Position numbers and translations under genes: made by a program. From assembly GCA_002166865.1 (NCBI GenBank), contig NHTQ01000006.1, positions 1-64,000 of the forward strand: a stretch of DNA of 64,000 nucleotides, given 5' to 3'. The notes below the pieces were generated by a model. That model made no database searches. It worked only from the letters and a program-made list of their open reading frames with translations, and was not told the DNA's origin. Shown here piece after piece: positions 24,357 to 33,854 of the stretch (positions within the stretch are counted from its first letter, which is position 1; every line of letters starts with the position of its first letter). This stretch comes from Rhodobacteraceae bacterium WFHF2C18. GTDB taxonomy: Bacteria; Pseudomonadota; Alphaproteobacteria; Rhodobacterales; Rhodobacteraceae.

Positions 24357-25784
24357 TCATAACCTGTCCCCGATCAGGAACTCCGCCGCCCGGTCCAGAC
24401 GGATGTGCGGCGGCCCTTCCCCGGGCCTGAGCGTGAGCGCCGCGGGCGCAAAGGACATCACCTCGTACTGCGCATCCAGCCATGTTTCGGCCCCCGACCG
24501 CGCCGGCGACAGAAGCCGCGCCGGATCCTCGGGCAGTTCGCCGGGGTAGAAGGCCGCCTGCTTGCCCCGGCTGCCATCCGGGTTCAGCAGCGTGCCGCGC
24601 ACGCAGTCAAGCTCATGCCCGTCGTGGCTAACGGTTTCTTCCACCGTGGCGCGCAGGGCCGCGAGGGCCAGGGCGCGCGTCTGCGCGCCGGCGAAATCGG
24701 CCCTGTCGCGCGCATCGCGCAACAGTGCGGCGATGATGTCGCGCAGGCGTCCGTGCTGGGAATGATGCAGGTGATCGGCCTTGGTCGCGGCAAAGAGGAT
24801 CTTCTCCACCCGCCGGCCCGTCAGGAGCCGCGTGAGAAACGCGTTCCGCCCCGGCCGGAATGCGCCCAGGATCTCGGCCAGGGTTTGCCGCATGTCCTCC
24901 ACCGCCTGCGGGCCGGCGTGGATCGCGCCAAGCGCGTCGACCAGGACAACCTGGCGGTCGATGCGGGCGAAATGATCCCGGAAGAAGGGTTTGACGACGC
25001 GGGCCTTGTAGGCCTCGAAGCGCCGCTCCATCTCGCGCCAGAGGCTCTTGCGCGGGGTCGTGTCCGGCGCGGGCAGCGGGGCAAAGGTCAGCACCGGCGA
25101 GCCCGCCAGATCGCCGGGCAACAGGAACCGCCCCGGCGTGCCGTCGGAGTAGCCGGCGCCGCGCGCCTGTTGCAGGTAGTCGGTGTAGAGCCGCGCCAGC
25201 GTCTGTGCCCGGGCCTCCTCCAGCTCCGCGGTCGCGTCGGTCTGCTTGACCAGGCGGCGAAACTCGGCGGCCTGGGGCCGGCTTTCGATCCGGGCCAACT
25301 GATCGGCGGACCACTGCGCGTAACTCTTGTCCAGAAGCGCGAGGTCCAGCAGCCACTCGCCGGGATAGTCCACGATGTCCAGGTGAACGGTGCGCGGGCC
25401 GGTCACGCCCGCCAGCAGACCGGTGGGCCAGATGCGCAGCGACAGCCGCAACTCCGACACCGCGCGGGTGCTTTCCGGCCAGCGTGGGGTTGCGCCCGTC
25501 AGTGCCGCCAGATGCGCCTCGTAGTCGAAGCGCGGCACCGTATCGTCGGGCTGCGGCTGCAGGAAGGCGGCGGCGATACGCCCCTCGGCCGCCGCCGTCA
25601 GGCCGGGCATTCGGCCACGGTCCATCAGGTTGGCCACCAGCGAGGTGATGAAGACGGTCTTGCCCGCCCGGCTGAGCCCGGTCACCCCCAGCCGGATCAC
25701 CGGCTCGAAGAACTGCCCCGAGATCGTGTCGCCGATCTGTTCCGCCCCGCGCGTGAGCCCCTCGGCGAAATTGGTGAAAACCAA
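24357..25784 (-). CDS. YcjX-family P-loop NTPase
   Basis: A 475-residue protein with Walker A GLSRAGKT near residue 36 and conserved blocks typical of YcjX (HLDIVDYPGEWLLDL, VLVDALGAIHAGPQ, FAATKADHLHHSQH). The last block, with TKAD, acts as a GTPase-like specificity motif. It probably binds GTP and works with the membrane protein encoded 38 bp downstream. Confidence 0.88.
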   Translation of the reverse strand: MVFTNFAEGLTRGAEQIGDTISGQFFEPVIRLGVTGLSRAGKTVFITSLVANLMDRGRMPGLTAAAEGRIAAAFLQPQPDDTVPRFDYEAHLAALTGATPRWPESTRAVSELRLSLRIWPTGLLAGVTGPRTVHLDIVDYPGEWLLDLALLDKSYAQWSADQLARIESRPQAAEFRRLVKQTDATAELEEARAQTLARLYTDYLQQARGAGYSDGTPGRFLLPGDLAGSPVLTFAPLPAPDTTPRKSLWREMERRFEAYKARVVKPFFRDHFARIDRQVVLVDALGAIHAGPQAVEDMRQTLAEILGAFRPGRNAFLTRLLTGRRVEKILFAATKADHLHHSQHGRLRDIIAALLRDARDRADFAGAQTRALALAALRATVEETVSHDGHELDCVRGTLLNPDGSRGKQAAFYPGELPEDPARLLSPARSGAETWLDAQYEVMSFAPAALTLRPGEGPPHIRLDRAAEFLIGDRL

Positions 25785-25953
25785 GACCCTGCCCTTCGTC
25801 TGCTGTCGCGTCCAGGATAACCAGACCCGGCCCCGGTTGCCAGAGGCGCGCCGACCGGTCGCGGCGCGCGGCCGCCCGTTGGCACAGGCCGTTGCCCAGC
25901 CACCGCCCTTGCGCTAGTCCATGCAGGGTCCACCGATCCCGGAACAGCCCCCG

Positions 25954-26721
25954 ATGCCCCGTTACGCGCTGAAAATCGAATACCACGGCGCCCCCTTCGC
26001 CGGCTGGCAGCGCCAGGCCGACCAGCCATCGGTGCAGGAGGCGGTCGAGACCGCGCTGGCCCGGCTGGAGCCCGGCCCCCACAGGATCGGGGCCGCGGGG
26101 CGCACCGACGCCGGCGTGCACGCCCTGGGCCAGGTGGCGCATTGCGACATGGCGAAGGACTGGTCGCCCTTCCGGCTCAGCGAAGCACTCAACCACCACC
26201 TCAAGCCGGCGCCGGTGGCCATCGTGGACTGCGCCCGGGTTCCGGATGACTGGCACGCGCGCTTCTCCGCCATCGAACGGCGGTATCTTTTCCGGCTGCT
26301 CATGCGGCGCGCCCCCGCGACGCTGGACCGCGGGCTGGTCTGGCAGGTGCCAAGGCTGCTGGACGTGGCCGCCATGCGGGCGGGCGCGGCGCATCTTCTG
26401 GGCCATCACGACTTCACCACCTTCCGCTCTTCGATCTGCCAAGCGAACAGCCCGGTCAAGACACTGGATTCGCTGGACATCACGGAAACCGAGGGCGACA
26501 GCGGCCCCGAGTTGCGCTTCGCGCTGCGGGCGCGGTCGTTCCTGCACAACCAGGTGCGCAGCATTGTCGGCACGCTTGAACGCGTCGGGGCCGGTTCCTG
26601 GGCGCCCGAGGACGTGCGCGCGGTGCTCGCGGCCCGCGACCGCGCGGCCTGCGGCCCGGTCTGCCCGCCCCAGGGGCTGTACCTGGCCGGCGTCGGCTAT
26701 CCGCAGGATCCATTCGCCTGA
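25954..26721 (+). CDS. truA: tRNA pseudouridine(38-40) synthase
   Basis: A 255-residue enzyme that makes pseudouridine at positions 38-40 of tRNA anticodon arms. The catalytic Asp52 is in GRTDAGVHA, and YLFRLL, FTTFR and [13 protein letters not shown] are family blocks. I use the ATG at 25954 ([12 protein letters not shown]) because homologs start there; an in-frame ATG at 25921 would add 11 residues. It lies just before a tRNA gene. Confidence 0.92.
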   Translation: MPRYALKIEYHGAPFAGWQRQADQPSVQEAVETALARLEPGPHRIGAAGRTDAGVHALGQVAHCDMAKDWSPFRLSEALNHHLKPAPVAIVDCARVPDDWHARFSAIERRYLFRLLMRRAPATLDRGLVWQVPRLLDVAAMRAGAAHLLGHHDFTTFRSSICQANSPVKTLDSLDITETEGDSGPELRFALRARSFLHNQVRSIVGTLERVGAGSWAPEDVRAVLAARDRAACGPVCPPQGLYLAGVGYPQDPFA

Positions 26722-26768
26722 ATTGGGCTTTGAACTCGTGCCGGCGCCGGGGTAAAGCAGGCCGCAGC

Positions 26769-26845
26769 GGTCCCGTAGCTCAACAGGATAGAGCAGCTGA
26801 CTTCTAATCAGCAGGTTCGAGGTTCGAGTCCTCGCGGGATCGCCA
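26769..26845 (+). tRNA. tRNA-Arg (anticodon TCT)
   Basis: A complete cloverleaf of 77 nt. The acceptor GGTCCCG pairs with CGGGATC (one G-U), the D stem is GCTC/GAGC, and the anticodon stem GCTGA/TCAGC holds loop CTTCTAA. The T arm is CGAGG-TTCGAGT-CCTCG and CCA is encoded at 26843-26845. TCT reads AGA and AGG, which are rare codons in such a GC-rich genome. Confidence 0.95.
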
Positions 26846-26905
26846 CGGCCATCGCGGCTTCGCGCATCGCGGGCCTGTCGCATCGCTGTTACTTCCCCAC
26901 GCTAG

Positions 26906-26922
26906 TTTCTGCGCCGCAGAAA
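26906..26922. promoter_or_regulatory. PhaR-type operator upstream of fabI-DUF3141
   Basis: A perfect dyad TTTCTGC-GCC-GCAGAAA contains CTGC-N3-GCAG, the site reported for the PHB-responsive repressor PhaR in Rhodobacter. It lies 14 bp before the fabI ATG, so a bound repressor could block transcription start or early elongation. This ties the operon to PHB metabolism; the assignment is by motif match only. Confidence 0.55.
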
Positions 26923-26935
26923 GCGGGGTTTCTCC

Positions 26936-27700
26936 ATGTTCTCACTCGACGGCAAGACGGCCCTGGTGGTCGGAATCGCCAATGAGCAGTCGATCGCCTA
27001 CGGCTGCGCCCGCGCGTTGCGTGAACAGGGGGCGCGGCTGGCCGTGACCTATCTCAACGCCAAGGCGGAACCGCATGTGCGGCCCCTGGCCGAACACCTG
27101 GGGGCCGAGATCATCGCCCCGCTCGACGTGCGTGATCCCGGCCAGATGACGGCGCTCTTCGACCGGATAGGCGGTGCCTGGGGGCAGCTCGACATCTGCC
27201 TGCATTCCATCGCCTTCTGCCCCGGCGAGGACCTGCACGGCCGGGTCACCGACTGTTCGCGCGCGGGCTTCGCGACCGCGATGGATATCTCGGTTGGATC
27301 CTTCATCGAGCTGGTGCGCCGGTCCGAGCCGCTGATGCCGCCGGGGGGGACCTGCATGACCGTCAGCTTCTACGGCGCCGAGAAGGTGGTCGCGCACTAC
27401 AACGTCATGGGCCCGGTGAAGGCGGCGCTTGAATCCACCACCCGGTATCTCGCCGCGGAACTGGGCGAGAAAGGGATCTCGGTGCATGCTCTCTCGCCCG
27501 GGCCGCTCAAGACGCGCGCGGCCTCGGGCATCGAACACTTCGACGCGCTGCTGGATAGGGCCGCCGCCCGCGCGCCGACGCACCACCTGGCCAGCATTGA
27601 GGACGTCGGCGCCTACGCCGCCTTCCTTGCCAGCGCCGAGGCCGCCAACGTGACCGGCGGCGTCCACTACATCGACGGCGGCTATCACATCGTGGGGTGA
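26936..27700 (+). CDS. fabI: Enoyl-ACP reductase, FabI-type paralog
   Basis: A 254-residue SDR-fold enoyl-[acyl-carrier-protein] reductase. GIANEQSIAYGCA replaces the Gly-rich loop as in FabI, and SFYGAEK and HYNVMGPVKAALE give the catalytic Tyr155 and Lys162 (Tyr-x6-Lys). It reduces enoyl-ACP with NAD(P)H in fatty-acid synthesis. Its position before a PHB-synthase-like DUF3141 gene and near ackA/pta suggests a paralog with a special role rather than the housekeeping enzyme. The stop is 1 nt before the next ATG. Confidence 0.88.
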   Translation: MFSLDGKTALVVGIANEQSIAYGCARALREQGARLAVTYLNAKAEPHVRPLAEHLGAEIIAPLDVRDPGQMTALFDRIGGAWGQLDICLHSIAFCPGEDLHGRVTDCSRAGFATAMDISVGSFIELVRRSEPLMPPGGTCMTVSFYGAEKVVAHYNVMGPVKAALESTTRYLAAELGEKGISVHALSPGPLKTRAASGIEHFDALLDRAAARAPTHHLASIEDVGAYAAFLASAEAANVTGGVHYIDGGYHIVG

Positions 27701-27701
27701 C

Positions 27702-30017
27702 ATGACGCGCGCAGACGACAGCGACACCCGCCTCGCGCAGGCGCGGGAGACATGGGATCACGCCAGGGCGCAGGCCGATCTTCTGGCCCGCCTGGCGCGC
27801 ACGCACGGCGGCGGCCTGACCGCCTCGGCAGCGGAACACTGGCAGCACACGGCGCGGGCGGCACGGGCCGTCCTGGCGGAAACCGATCCGCTGGCGCTGG
27901 GGGCGGCGTGGCGGGACTATCTCGTGGACATGCAGCAGCGCGCCGTTCTCTTCCTCGACGTGCTGCGGCGCCGGGGCGACGCGGCCCGGACACGCGAAGC
28001 CGACGGGTTGAAGCCGGTGCTGGCCTTCGACTACGACGTGGTCCTTGACGGGGCGGATCTGCCGCGGCCGGTCAATTATGCCCTGGTCCGCATCCGGGCC
28101 GGGGCGGACCATCCGCCGACGCGCACCGATGGCCGGCCCTGGGTCATCATCGATCCCCGGGCGGGGCATGGCAGCGGTATCGGCGGGTTCAAGGCCGAAT
28201 CCGAGGTGGGCGAGGCCCTGGCCGATGGCCATCCCGTCTATTTCGTCATCTTCCGCCCCGACCCGGCCCCGGAACAGACCCTGGCCGATGTCGTCGCCGC
28301 CGAAGCCGCCTTCCTGCGGCGGGTCAGTGCGCTGCATCCGAAAAGCCCCCGGCCCCTCGTCACCGGCAACTGCCAGGGCGGCTGGGGCGCGATGATCCTG
28401 GCGGCCACGCATCCCGACCTGACGGGCCCGCTGGTCATCGCCGGCGCGCCGCTGAGCTACTGGGCGGGGCAGGTCGGGCGCAATCCCTTCCGCTACTACG
28501 GCGGCCTGGCCGGGGGCGCTGTGCCCGCGCTGCTGGCGGCGGACCTGGGCGGGGGCCGGTTCGACGGCGCGCATCTTGTCCAGAATTTCGAGGCGCTGAA
28601 CCCCGCCCGGACCTGGTGGCGCAAGAACTACGACCTCTTCGCCGGCGTGGACACCGGTGCCGACCGGTTCCTGGAATTCGAGCGCTGGTGGTCGGGATTC
28701 TACTTCATGAACGAGGCCGAGATCCGCTGGATCCTCGAGAACCTGTTCATCGGCAATCGCCTGACCGCGGGGCGGGCGGCGCTTGACGACGGCACGCCGG
28801 TGGACCTGACGCGCATTACCGCCCCCGTCGTGGTCTTCGCCAGCCACGGCGACAACATCACGCCACCGCAGCAAGCCCTGCAGTGGATCCCGGACCTCTA
28901 CCACGACACCGACGAGTTGCGCGCGCGCGGCCACGTCATCGTCTACACGCTGCACGACAGCGTCGGCCACCTGGGCATCTTCGTTTCGGCCAAGATCGCA
29001 AGCACCCAGCACAAGCAGATCACAAGCGTGGTCAAGACCATCGAGTCCCTGGCCCCCGGCCTTTACGAGATGATCATCAGCCAGGGGCCCGACGGCGGCT
29101 ATGCCGTGGAATTCCAGGCCCGCGGGATCGAGGACATCCGCCGCATGGGGGACGGCCCCGACACCGCCGAGGAATTCGCGGCGGTCGCCGAACTCTCCGA
29201 CCTGGCCACCAAGGGCTACGACGTGACCCTGCGCCCGCTTCTGCGCGCCACCGTGACCCCCCAGATGGCCGAGGCGAGCCGCCGGATGCACCCCCTGCGC
29301 CTGCAGACCGCGGCCCTGTCGTCGCAGAATCCGCTCATGCAGCCCCTCGCGCCCCAGGCCGAGGCGGTGCGCAGGCAGCGGATGCCCGCCGGCGACGGCA
29401 ATCCCTTTCTCAGGGCGGAGCGGCTTGCCGCCGATATCATCGAGCGCAACTGGGACCTGTTCCGCGACACCCGTGACGCCTGGATCGAGATGGGGTTCCA
29501 CGCGCTCTATGCCTCGCCCTGGATGCGGCACCTTGCCAGGCAGACCGCGCAGCCCGTTCATCGCGAGCCGCGGGACGTGCGCGCCTTTCCCGAGGTGCGC
29601 GAGATGCTGGAACATGTTGACCGGGGCGGCTACGCCGAGGCGATCGTGCGCATGATGATCCTGCTGGCGCGGGCGCGCGGCGCGGTGCGCCGGGAACGGC
29701 TGGAGCGCGCCAATGCCCTGCTGCATGCCCAGGCGCCCTTTGCCACGATGGACGCGGCGCACCGGAACCAGATGATCCACGAGCAAAGCCTGATCGTCGA
29801 TCTGGCCCAGCACGAGGCCATCGCCGCCCTGCCCCGGCTGCTGCGGGACGACGTGGACCGCATCCGCGCCCTCAACCTGGTTCTGGAAGTGGCCGGCCCG
29901 GCGGAGGAAATGGACGCCAACACGATCGCCATGTTCGAGCGTTTCCAGAGCGCCCTTTCGATCCGGGCCCGGAACTGGACAGGCGTTACCCGGCACGCCG
30001 GCAGCGCGGCGCGCTAA
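27702..30017 (+). CDS. DUF3141 protein, PHA-synthase-like alpha/beta hydrolase
   Basis: A 771-residue protein. The N-terminal helical region (1-110) precedes an alpha/beta-hydrolase core. Its nucleophile elbow is GNCQGGWG with Cys224, as in PHA synthases, where the lipase Ser is a Cys; the Asp and His are probably in ASHGDNITPP and DSVGHLGIF. The C-terminal 350 residues are helical and specific to DUF3141. The family is encoded beside fabI, ackA and pta in many proteobacteria. Its exact reaction is unknown; a polymerase or acyl-transfer role for hydroxyacyl groups is inferred. Confidence 0.8.
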   Translation: MTRADDSDTRLAQARETWDHARAQADLLARLARTHGGGLTASAAEHWQHTARAARAVLAETDPLALGAAWRDYLVDMQQRAVLFLDVLRRRGDAARTREADGLKPVLAFDYDVVLDGADLPRPVNYALVRIRAGADHPPTRTDGRPWVIIDPRAGHGSGIGGFKAESEVGEALADGHPVYFVIFRPDPAPEQTLADVVAAEAAFLRRVSALHPKSPRPLVTGNCQGGWGAMILAATHPDLTGPLVIAGAPLSYWAGQVGRNPFRYYGGLAGGAVPALLAADLGGGRFDGAHLVQNFEALNPARTWWRKNYDLFAGVDTGADRFLEFERWWSGFYFMNEAEIRWILENLFIGNRLTAGRAALDDGTPVDLTRITAPVVVFASHGDNITPPQQALQWIPDLYHDTDELRARGHVIVYTLHDSVGHLGIFVSAKIASTQHKQITSVVKTIESLAPGLYEMIISQGPDGGYAVEFQARGIEDIRRMGDGPDTAEEFAAVAELSDLATKGYDVTLRPLLRATVTPQMAEASRRMHPLRLQTAALSSQNPLMQPLAPQAEAVRRQRMPAGDGNPFLRAERLAADIIERNWDLFRDTRDAWIEMGFHALYASPWMRHLARQTAQPVHREPRDVRAFPEVREMLEHVDRGGYAEAIVRMMILLARARGAVRRERLERANALLHAQAPFATMDAAHRNQMIHEQSLIVDLAQHEAIAALPRLLRDDVDRIRALNLVLEVAGPAEEMDANTIAMFERFQSALSIRARNWTGVTRHAGSAAR

Positions 30018-30054
30018 CGCCCGCGCGCCCCCGGCGGTTCGGGAAAACGCGGGC

Positions 30055-31227
30055 TCAGGCGACCAGCCGTGCCGCCGCGCGGGCGATGACGAGTTCCTCG
30101 TTCGTGGGAATGACAAGGACCCGGACGCGGCTTTGCGGGGCGGAGATCTCGGTGTCCTGCGCGGCGTTGCGCCCCGGTTCGAGGCTGAGGCCAAGCCACT
30201 CCATCCCCGCGCAGACCTCGGCGCGGACGCGGGCGGAATGCTCGCCGATCCCGCCCGTGAAGACCAGCCCGTCAAGCCCCTCCAGCGCGGCGGCGAGCGC
30301 ACCCAGTTCGCGCCGGATGCGGAAGGTGAAATAGGCGATGGCCTCGTCCGCCTCGGGCGCCTCCGAGCTTTCGAGTTCCCGCATGTCATGGCTGATGCCC
30401 GACAGGCCCAGAAGGCCGGATTCCTTGTAGAGCAGTTCGGTGACCTCGGGCACGCTCATGCCCTCCTCCTCCAGCAGGTAGAGGATCACGCCGGGATCGA
30501 GCTGACCCGACCGCGTGCCCATGGGCAGCCCGTCAAGCGCGGTGAAGCCCATCGTCGAGGCCACCGATCGTCCGCCGCGCATGCCGCACATCGACGCCCC
30601 GTTGCCCAGGTGCGCGACCACCACCCGGCCCGCGTGCAACTCGGCGTCGTAATCGGCCAGCGCGCCGGCGATGTAATCGTAGCTCAGGCCATGAAACCCG
30701 TAACGCCGCACGCCCTGGTCGTAGAACCGGCGCGGCAGGCCGAAGACGTCGTTGACGAAAGGATGGCTGCGATGAAAGCCGGTGTCGAAACAGGCCGCCT
30801 GCCGCGCCTGCGGGAACGCCGCTTGCGCCGCGCGGACGCCGGCCAGGTTGTGCGGCAGGTGAAGCGGCGCGAGCGGCACCAGCTCCTCGATGGTGTCGAT
30901 CACCGCCTGCGTGATCTCGACCGGCTCGTCGTAGTGCCGGCCGCCGTGCACGATACGGTGGCCCACGGTCACGATTTGCGCCTCGGGAAACTCCTCTTCC
31001 AGGGCCGAAAGCGCCGCTTCCAGCGCCCCGTCGTGGTCCGCCGCACGCTCCTGCGACAGCTCGCGTTCCAGGCTGCGCTCCGCCCCTTCTATGTCCAGGC
31101 GCAGGCGCGCCGGCCCGCCGATCCGTTCCACCGCGCCAGTGGCCAGGGCGCGCGGCGTGCTCTCGGCGGTGAACAGGCCGAACTTGAGCGACGAGGAGCC
31201 GGCGTTCAGGGTCAGGACGTGGGTCAT
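30055..31227 (-). CDS. ackA: Acetate kinase
   Basis: A 390-residue kinase that makes acetyl-phosphate from acetate and ATP or the reverse. It has the N-terminal VLTLNAGSSSLKFGLF, GHRIVHGG, the active-site Arg and Asp in CFDTGFH, VAHLGNG, and FTGGIGEHS. The ATG overlaps the stop of the MaoC-Pta gene (ATGA), so it is co-translated with its usual partner. It converges on DUF3141 with 37 bp between the stop codons. Confidence 0.93.
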   Translation of the reverse strand: MTHVLTLNAGSSSLKFGLFTAESTPRALATGAVERIGGPARLRLDIEGAERSLERELSQERAADHDGALEAALSALEEEFPEAQIVTVGHRIVHGGRHYDEPVEITQAVIDTIEELVPLAPLHLPHNLAGVRAAQAAFPQARQAACFDTGFHRSHPFVNDVFGLPRRFYDQGVRRYGFHGLSYDYIAGALADYDAELHAGRVVVAHLGNGASMCGMRGGRSVASTMGFTALDGLPMGTRSGQLDPGVILYLLEEEGMSVPEVTELLYKESGLLGLSGISHDMRELESSEAPEADEAIAYFTFRIRRELGALAAALEGLDGLVFTGGIGEHSARVRAEVCAGMEWLGLSLEPGRNAAQDTEISAPQSRVRVLVIPTNEELVIARAAARLVA

Positions 31228-32606
31228 GCGTCATCTCCGGTGGTCCAGGCGTGATGAAGGGCCGCGACAGCACAGGAGGCCAGGCGCGACATGTCGTCGT
31301 CCGAGCGCGAGTTCAGGATGATGGGCACCCGCGCGCCCATTACCACCCCCGCGCCCTCGGCGTGGCTGATGTAGGTCAGTTGCTTGGCCAGCATGTTGCC
31401 GGCGTCCAGTCCGGGCACCACGAGTATCTCCGCCCGGCCGGCCACGGGCGAGGTCAGCCCCTTGACCCGGGCGGCGGCCATGTCCACCGCGTTGTCCATC
31501 GCCAGCGGCCCGTCCACCAGCCCGCCGGTGATCTGGCCGCGTTCCGCCATCTTCGACAGAAGCGCCGCGTCGACCGACGAGGGAATCTCGGGATTGACCG
31601 TCTCGACCGCCGACAGGACACCGGCCTTGGGCTCCTCGATGCCGATGGCGCGGCCAAGGTCGATGGCGTTCTGCAGGATATCGACCTTGGTCTTGAGGTC
31701 GGGGGCGATATTGATCGCGGCGTCCGTCACCAGCAGGGGGTGATCCAGCCCCGGCACATCCATGACGAAGACATGGGTGAAGCGCCGTTCTCCGCGCAGG
31801 CCCGCCTGTTTGTCCAGGGCCGGATGCAGCAGGTCGTCGGTGTGCAGATGCCCCTTCATCAGCGCCTGGGCCCGGCCGGCATTGACCAGTTCGACCGCGG
31901 TGCGCGCGGCGGCGCGGTGATCGGCGATATCGACGATCTCGATGTCGTCCAGCTGCGCGCCGATCTCCTCGGCGGTGGCGCGGATGGCGGCGGCATCGCC
32001 CACCAGGATCGGCTCGATCAGGGTGTGGCGCCGGGCCAGAAGTGCGCCGGCCAGCGCATTCGCCTCCTGGGGGCAGACGACGGCGGTCCGCAGGGCGGGC
32101 AGCGGTTCGGCCCGGGCCAGCAGGGCGTCGAAATGGCGGTGCCGCTGCACCACGAGGCCGGGCAGTTCGTCCGCCTCGTAGGACAGCTTGCGCCGCGGGG
32201 CCTCGACCACGGCCTGGCCGGTCAGCACCAGCAGATCGTCGGCCACGCGCCGCACGACGGTATCGAGCGTCACCGTGCCGTCGCGGTCGTTCTTGGCGGC
32301 CACGGTCACGGTGGCAAGCAGTTCGTCCCCCGCATGCACATGCGCGCAGAACTCGAAATGCTGCGACCGGTAGAGAGTGCCCGCCCCGGGCAGAAGGTTG
32401 CCCAGGACGGCCGTCACGACCGCCCCCACGTACATCCCCGGCGCGATCGCCTCCTCCACGCCGTCGTCGTCGAGGTCGAACAGGTGCATCGGGTTGTGAT
32501 TGCCCGAGACATTGGCGAACACGATCAGGTCGTCCTGGGTGATCAGGCGGCGCAGCTCGGCGCTCTCGCCCACTTGCAGTTCATCGAAGGTCTTGTTCTC
32601 GGTCAC
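31224..32606 (-). CDS. Bifunctional MaoC-type hydratase / phosphate acyltransferase
   Basis: A 460-residue fusion. Residues about 5-140 are a hot-dog MaoC-like domain with the catalytic segment DLIVFANVSGNHNPMH. Residues about 150-460 are a phosphate acetyl/butyryltransferase domain (VVCPQEANAL, LMKGHLHTDDLLHPAL, DAAINIAPDLKTKVDI, VEILVVPGLDAGNM-like block). It can interconvert acyl-CoA and acyl-phosphate, feeding acetate kinase, while the hot-dog domain probably hydrates enoyl-CoA. This fusion next to ackA is a known arrangement. It is divergent from pcaC. Confidence 0.88.
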   Translation of the reverse strand: MTENKTFDELQVGESAELRRLITQDDLIVFANVSGNHNPMHLFDLDDDGVEEAIAPGMYVGAVVTAVLGNLLPGAGTLYRSQHFEFCAHVHAGDELLATVTVAAKNDRDGTVTLDTVVRRVADDLLVLTGQAVVEAPRRKLSYEADELPGLVVQRHRHFDALLARAEPLPALRTAVVCPQEANALAGALLARRHTLIEPILVGDAAAIRATAEEIGAQLDDIEIVDIADHRAAARTAVELVNAGRAQALMKGHLHTDDLLHPALDKQAGLRGERRFTHVFVMDVPGLDHPLLVTDAAINIAPDLKTKVDILQNAIDLGRAIGIEEPKAGVLSAVETVNPEIPSSVDAALLSKMAERGQITGGLVDGPLAMDNAVDMAAARVKGLTSPVAGRAEILVVPGLDAGNMLAKQLTYISHAEGAGVVMGARVPIILNSRSDDDMSRLASCAVAALHHAWTTGDDA

Positions 32607-32744
32607 CTTTCGGTCCCTTTTCCGCGGTTGCAGGCCCGCCCGTGCCTAGACGGCCGGCTTGACGATCGCATGACAGAGGCTCGCGGTTCCTTTCCCCGCC
32701 CGCCTGTGCAAGTATCGCAACCCAGCACAGGGGGACAAGGCCGC

Positions 32745-33125
32745 ATGACCGACCGCTACGACAAAGGCATGCAGATTCGCAGGAAGACACTTGGCGATGC
32801 CCATGTCGACCGGGCCGAGGCGGCGCGCAGCACCTTCGACGCCCCGTTCCAGCAGATGATCACCGAAGGGGCCTGGGGAACGGTCTGGGCCGGCGACGGG
32901 CTGACGCCGCGCGACCGGTCGCTCGTGACCCTGGCGCTTCTGGCGGGAGGCGGCAACTGGGAGGAACTGGCCATGCACGTGCGCGCCACCGCCAACACCG
33001 GCGCCACCCCCCAGGAGGTGCGCGAGGCGCTCATGCATGTCGCCGTCTATGCCGGCGTGCCGCGGGCGAATCAAGCCTTCAGGATCGTCAAGCAGACCTA
33101 CCGGGACATGGGGGTGGAGGTATGA
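32745..33125 (+). CDS. pcaC: 4-carboxymuconolactone decarboxylase
   Basis: A 126-residue protein of the CMD/AhpD family. It has the [52 protein letters not shown] core and ordinary PcaC length. It decarboxylates 4-carboxymuconolactone in the protocatechuate branch of the beta-ketoadipate pathway. It overlaps pcaH by 4 nt. No pcaB or pcaD is in the window, so the rest of the pathway is elsewhere. Confidence 0.9.
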   Translation: MTDRYDKGMQIRRKTLGDAHVDRAEAARSTFDAPFQQMITEGAWGTVWAGDGLTPRDRSLVTLALLAGGGNWEELAMHVRATANTGATPQEVREALMHVAVYAGVPRANQAFRIVKQTYRDMGVEV

Positions 33126-33853
33126 GCCGCGACACCAAGGGCGATTACTACCCGCGCGACCGGCAGTGGCAGCCGCCGGCCCACGCGCCGGGATACAAGA
33201 CCTCGGTGGCGCGCTCGCCCAGCCAGCCGCTCCTGTCGCTGGAGACCACGCTGTCCGAGGCCACCGGCCCGGTCTTCCCGCCGCAGGACCTGGGCCCGCT
33301 GGACAACGACCTGATCCGCAATTTCGCCCGGGGCGGCGATCCGGTGGGCGAACGGATCATCCTGCACGGACGCGTGCTGGACGAAAACGCGCGCCCCGTG
33401 CCCGATACGCTGGTCGAGATCTGGCAGGCCAATGCCGGCGGCCGCTACCGGCACCGCAACGATACCTACCTGGCGCCGGTCGACCCCAATTTCGGCGGCT
33501 GCGGGCGCACCCTGACCGATGCCGAGGGATATTACGTCTTCCGCACGATCAAGCCCGGCGCCTACCCCTGGCGCAACGGAACCGACAGCTGGCGCCCGGC
33601 CCATATCCATGTCTCGGTTTTCGGCGCGGCCTTCGCGCAGCGGCTGGTCACCCAGCTCTATTTCGAGGGCGACCCGCTGATCCCGCGCTGCCCGATCGTG
33701 CAGACCCTTCCCGACCCGGAGGCGGTGGCGCAGCTGGTTGCCGCGCTGGACATGAAGGCCGCGGTGCCCTTCGACTGCCTGGCCTACAAGTTCGATATCG
33801 TGCTGCGCGGGCGCCGGTCCACGTATTTCGAGAACCGCCCGGAAGGCAACTGA
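33122..33853 (+). CDS. pcaH: Protocatechuate 3,4-dioxygenase, beta subunit
   Basis: A 243-residue intradiol dioxygenase subunit carrying the non-heme Fe(III) site. The two His ligands are in [11 protein letters not shown], and tyrosines lie in GGRYRHRND and PGAYPWRNG. It opens protocatechuate between its two hydroxyls to give 3-carboxymuconate. It lies one nucleotide before pcaG and is co-translated with pcaC. Confidence 0.93.
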   Translation: MSRDTKGDYYPRDRQWQPPAHAPGYKTSVARSPSQPLLSLETTLSEATGPVFPPQDLGPLDNDLIRNFARGGDPVGERIILHGRVLDENARPVPDTLVEIWQANAGGRYRHRNDTYLAPVDPNFGGCGRTLTDAEGYYVFRTIKPGAYPWRNGTDSWRPAHIHVSVFGAAFAQRLVTQLYFEGDPLIPRCPIVQTLPDPEAVAQLVAALDMKAAVPFDCLAYKFDIVLRGRRSTYFENRPEGN

Positions 33854-33854
33854 G

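Noticed and set aside
26769-26845. tRNA-Arg as an integration site for a mobile element
   Set aside because: No integrase and no direct repeat of the tRNA 3' end could be found in the following region; the downstream genes look ancestral.
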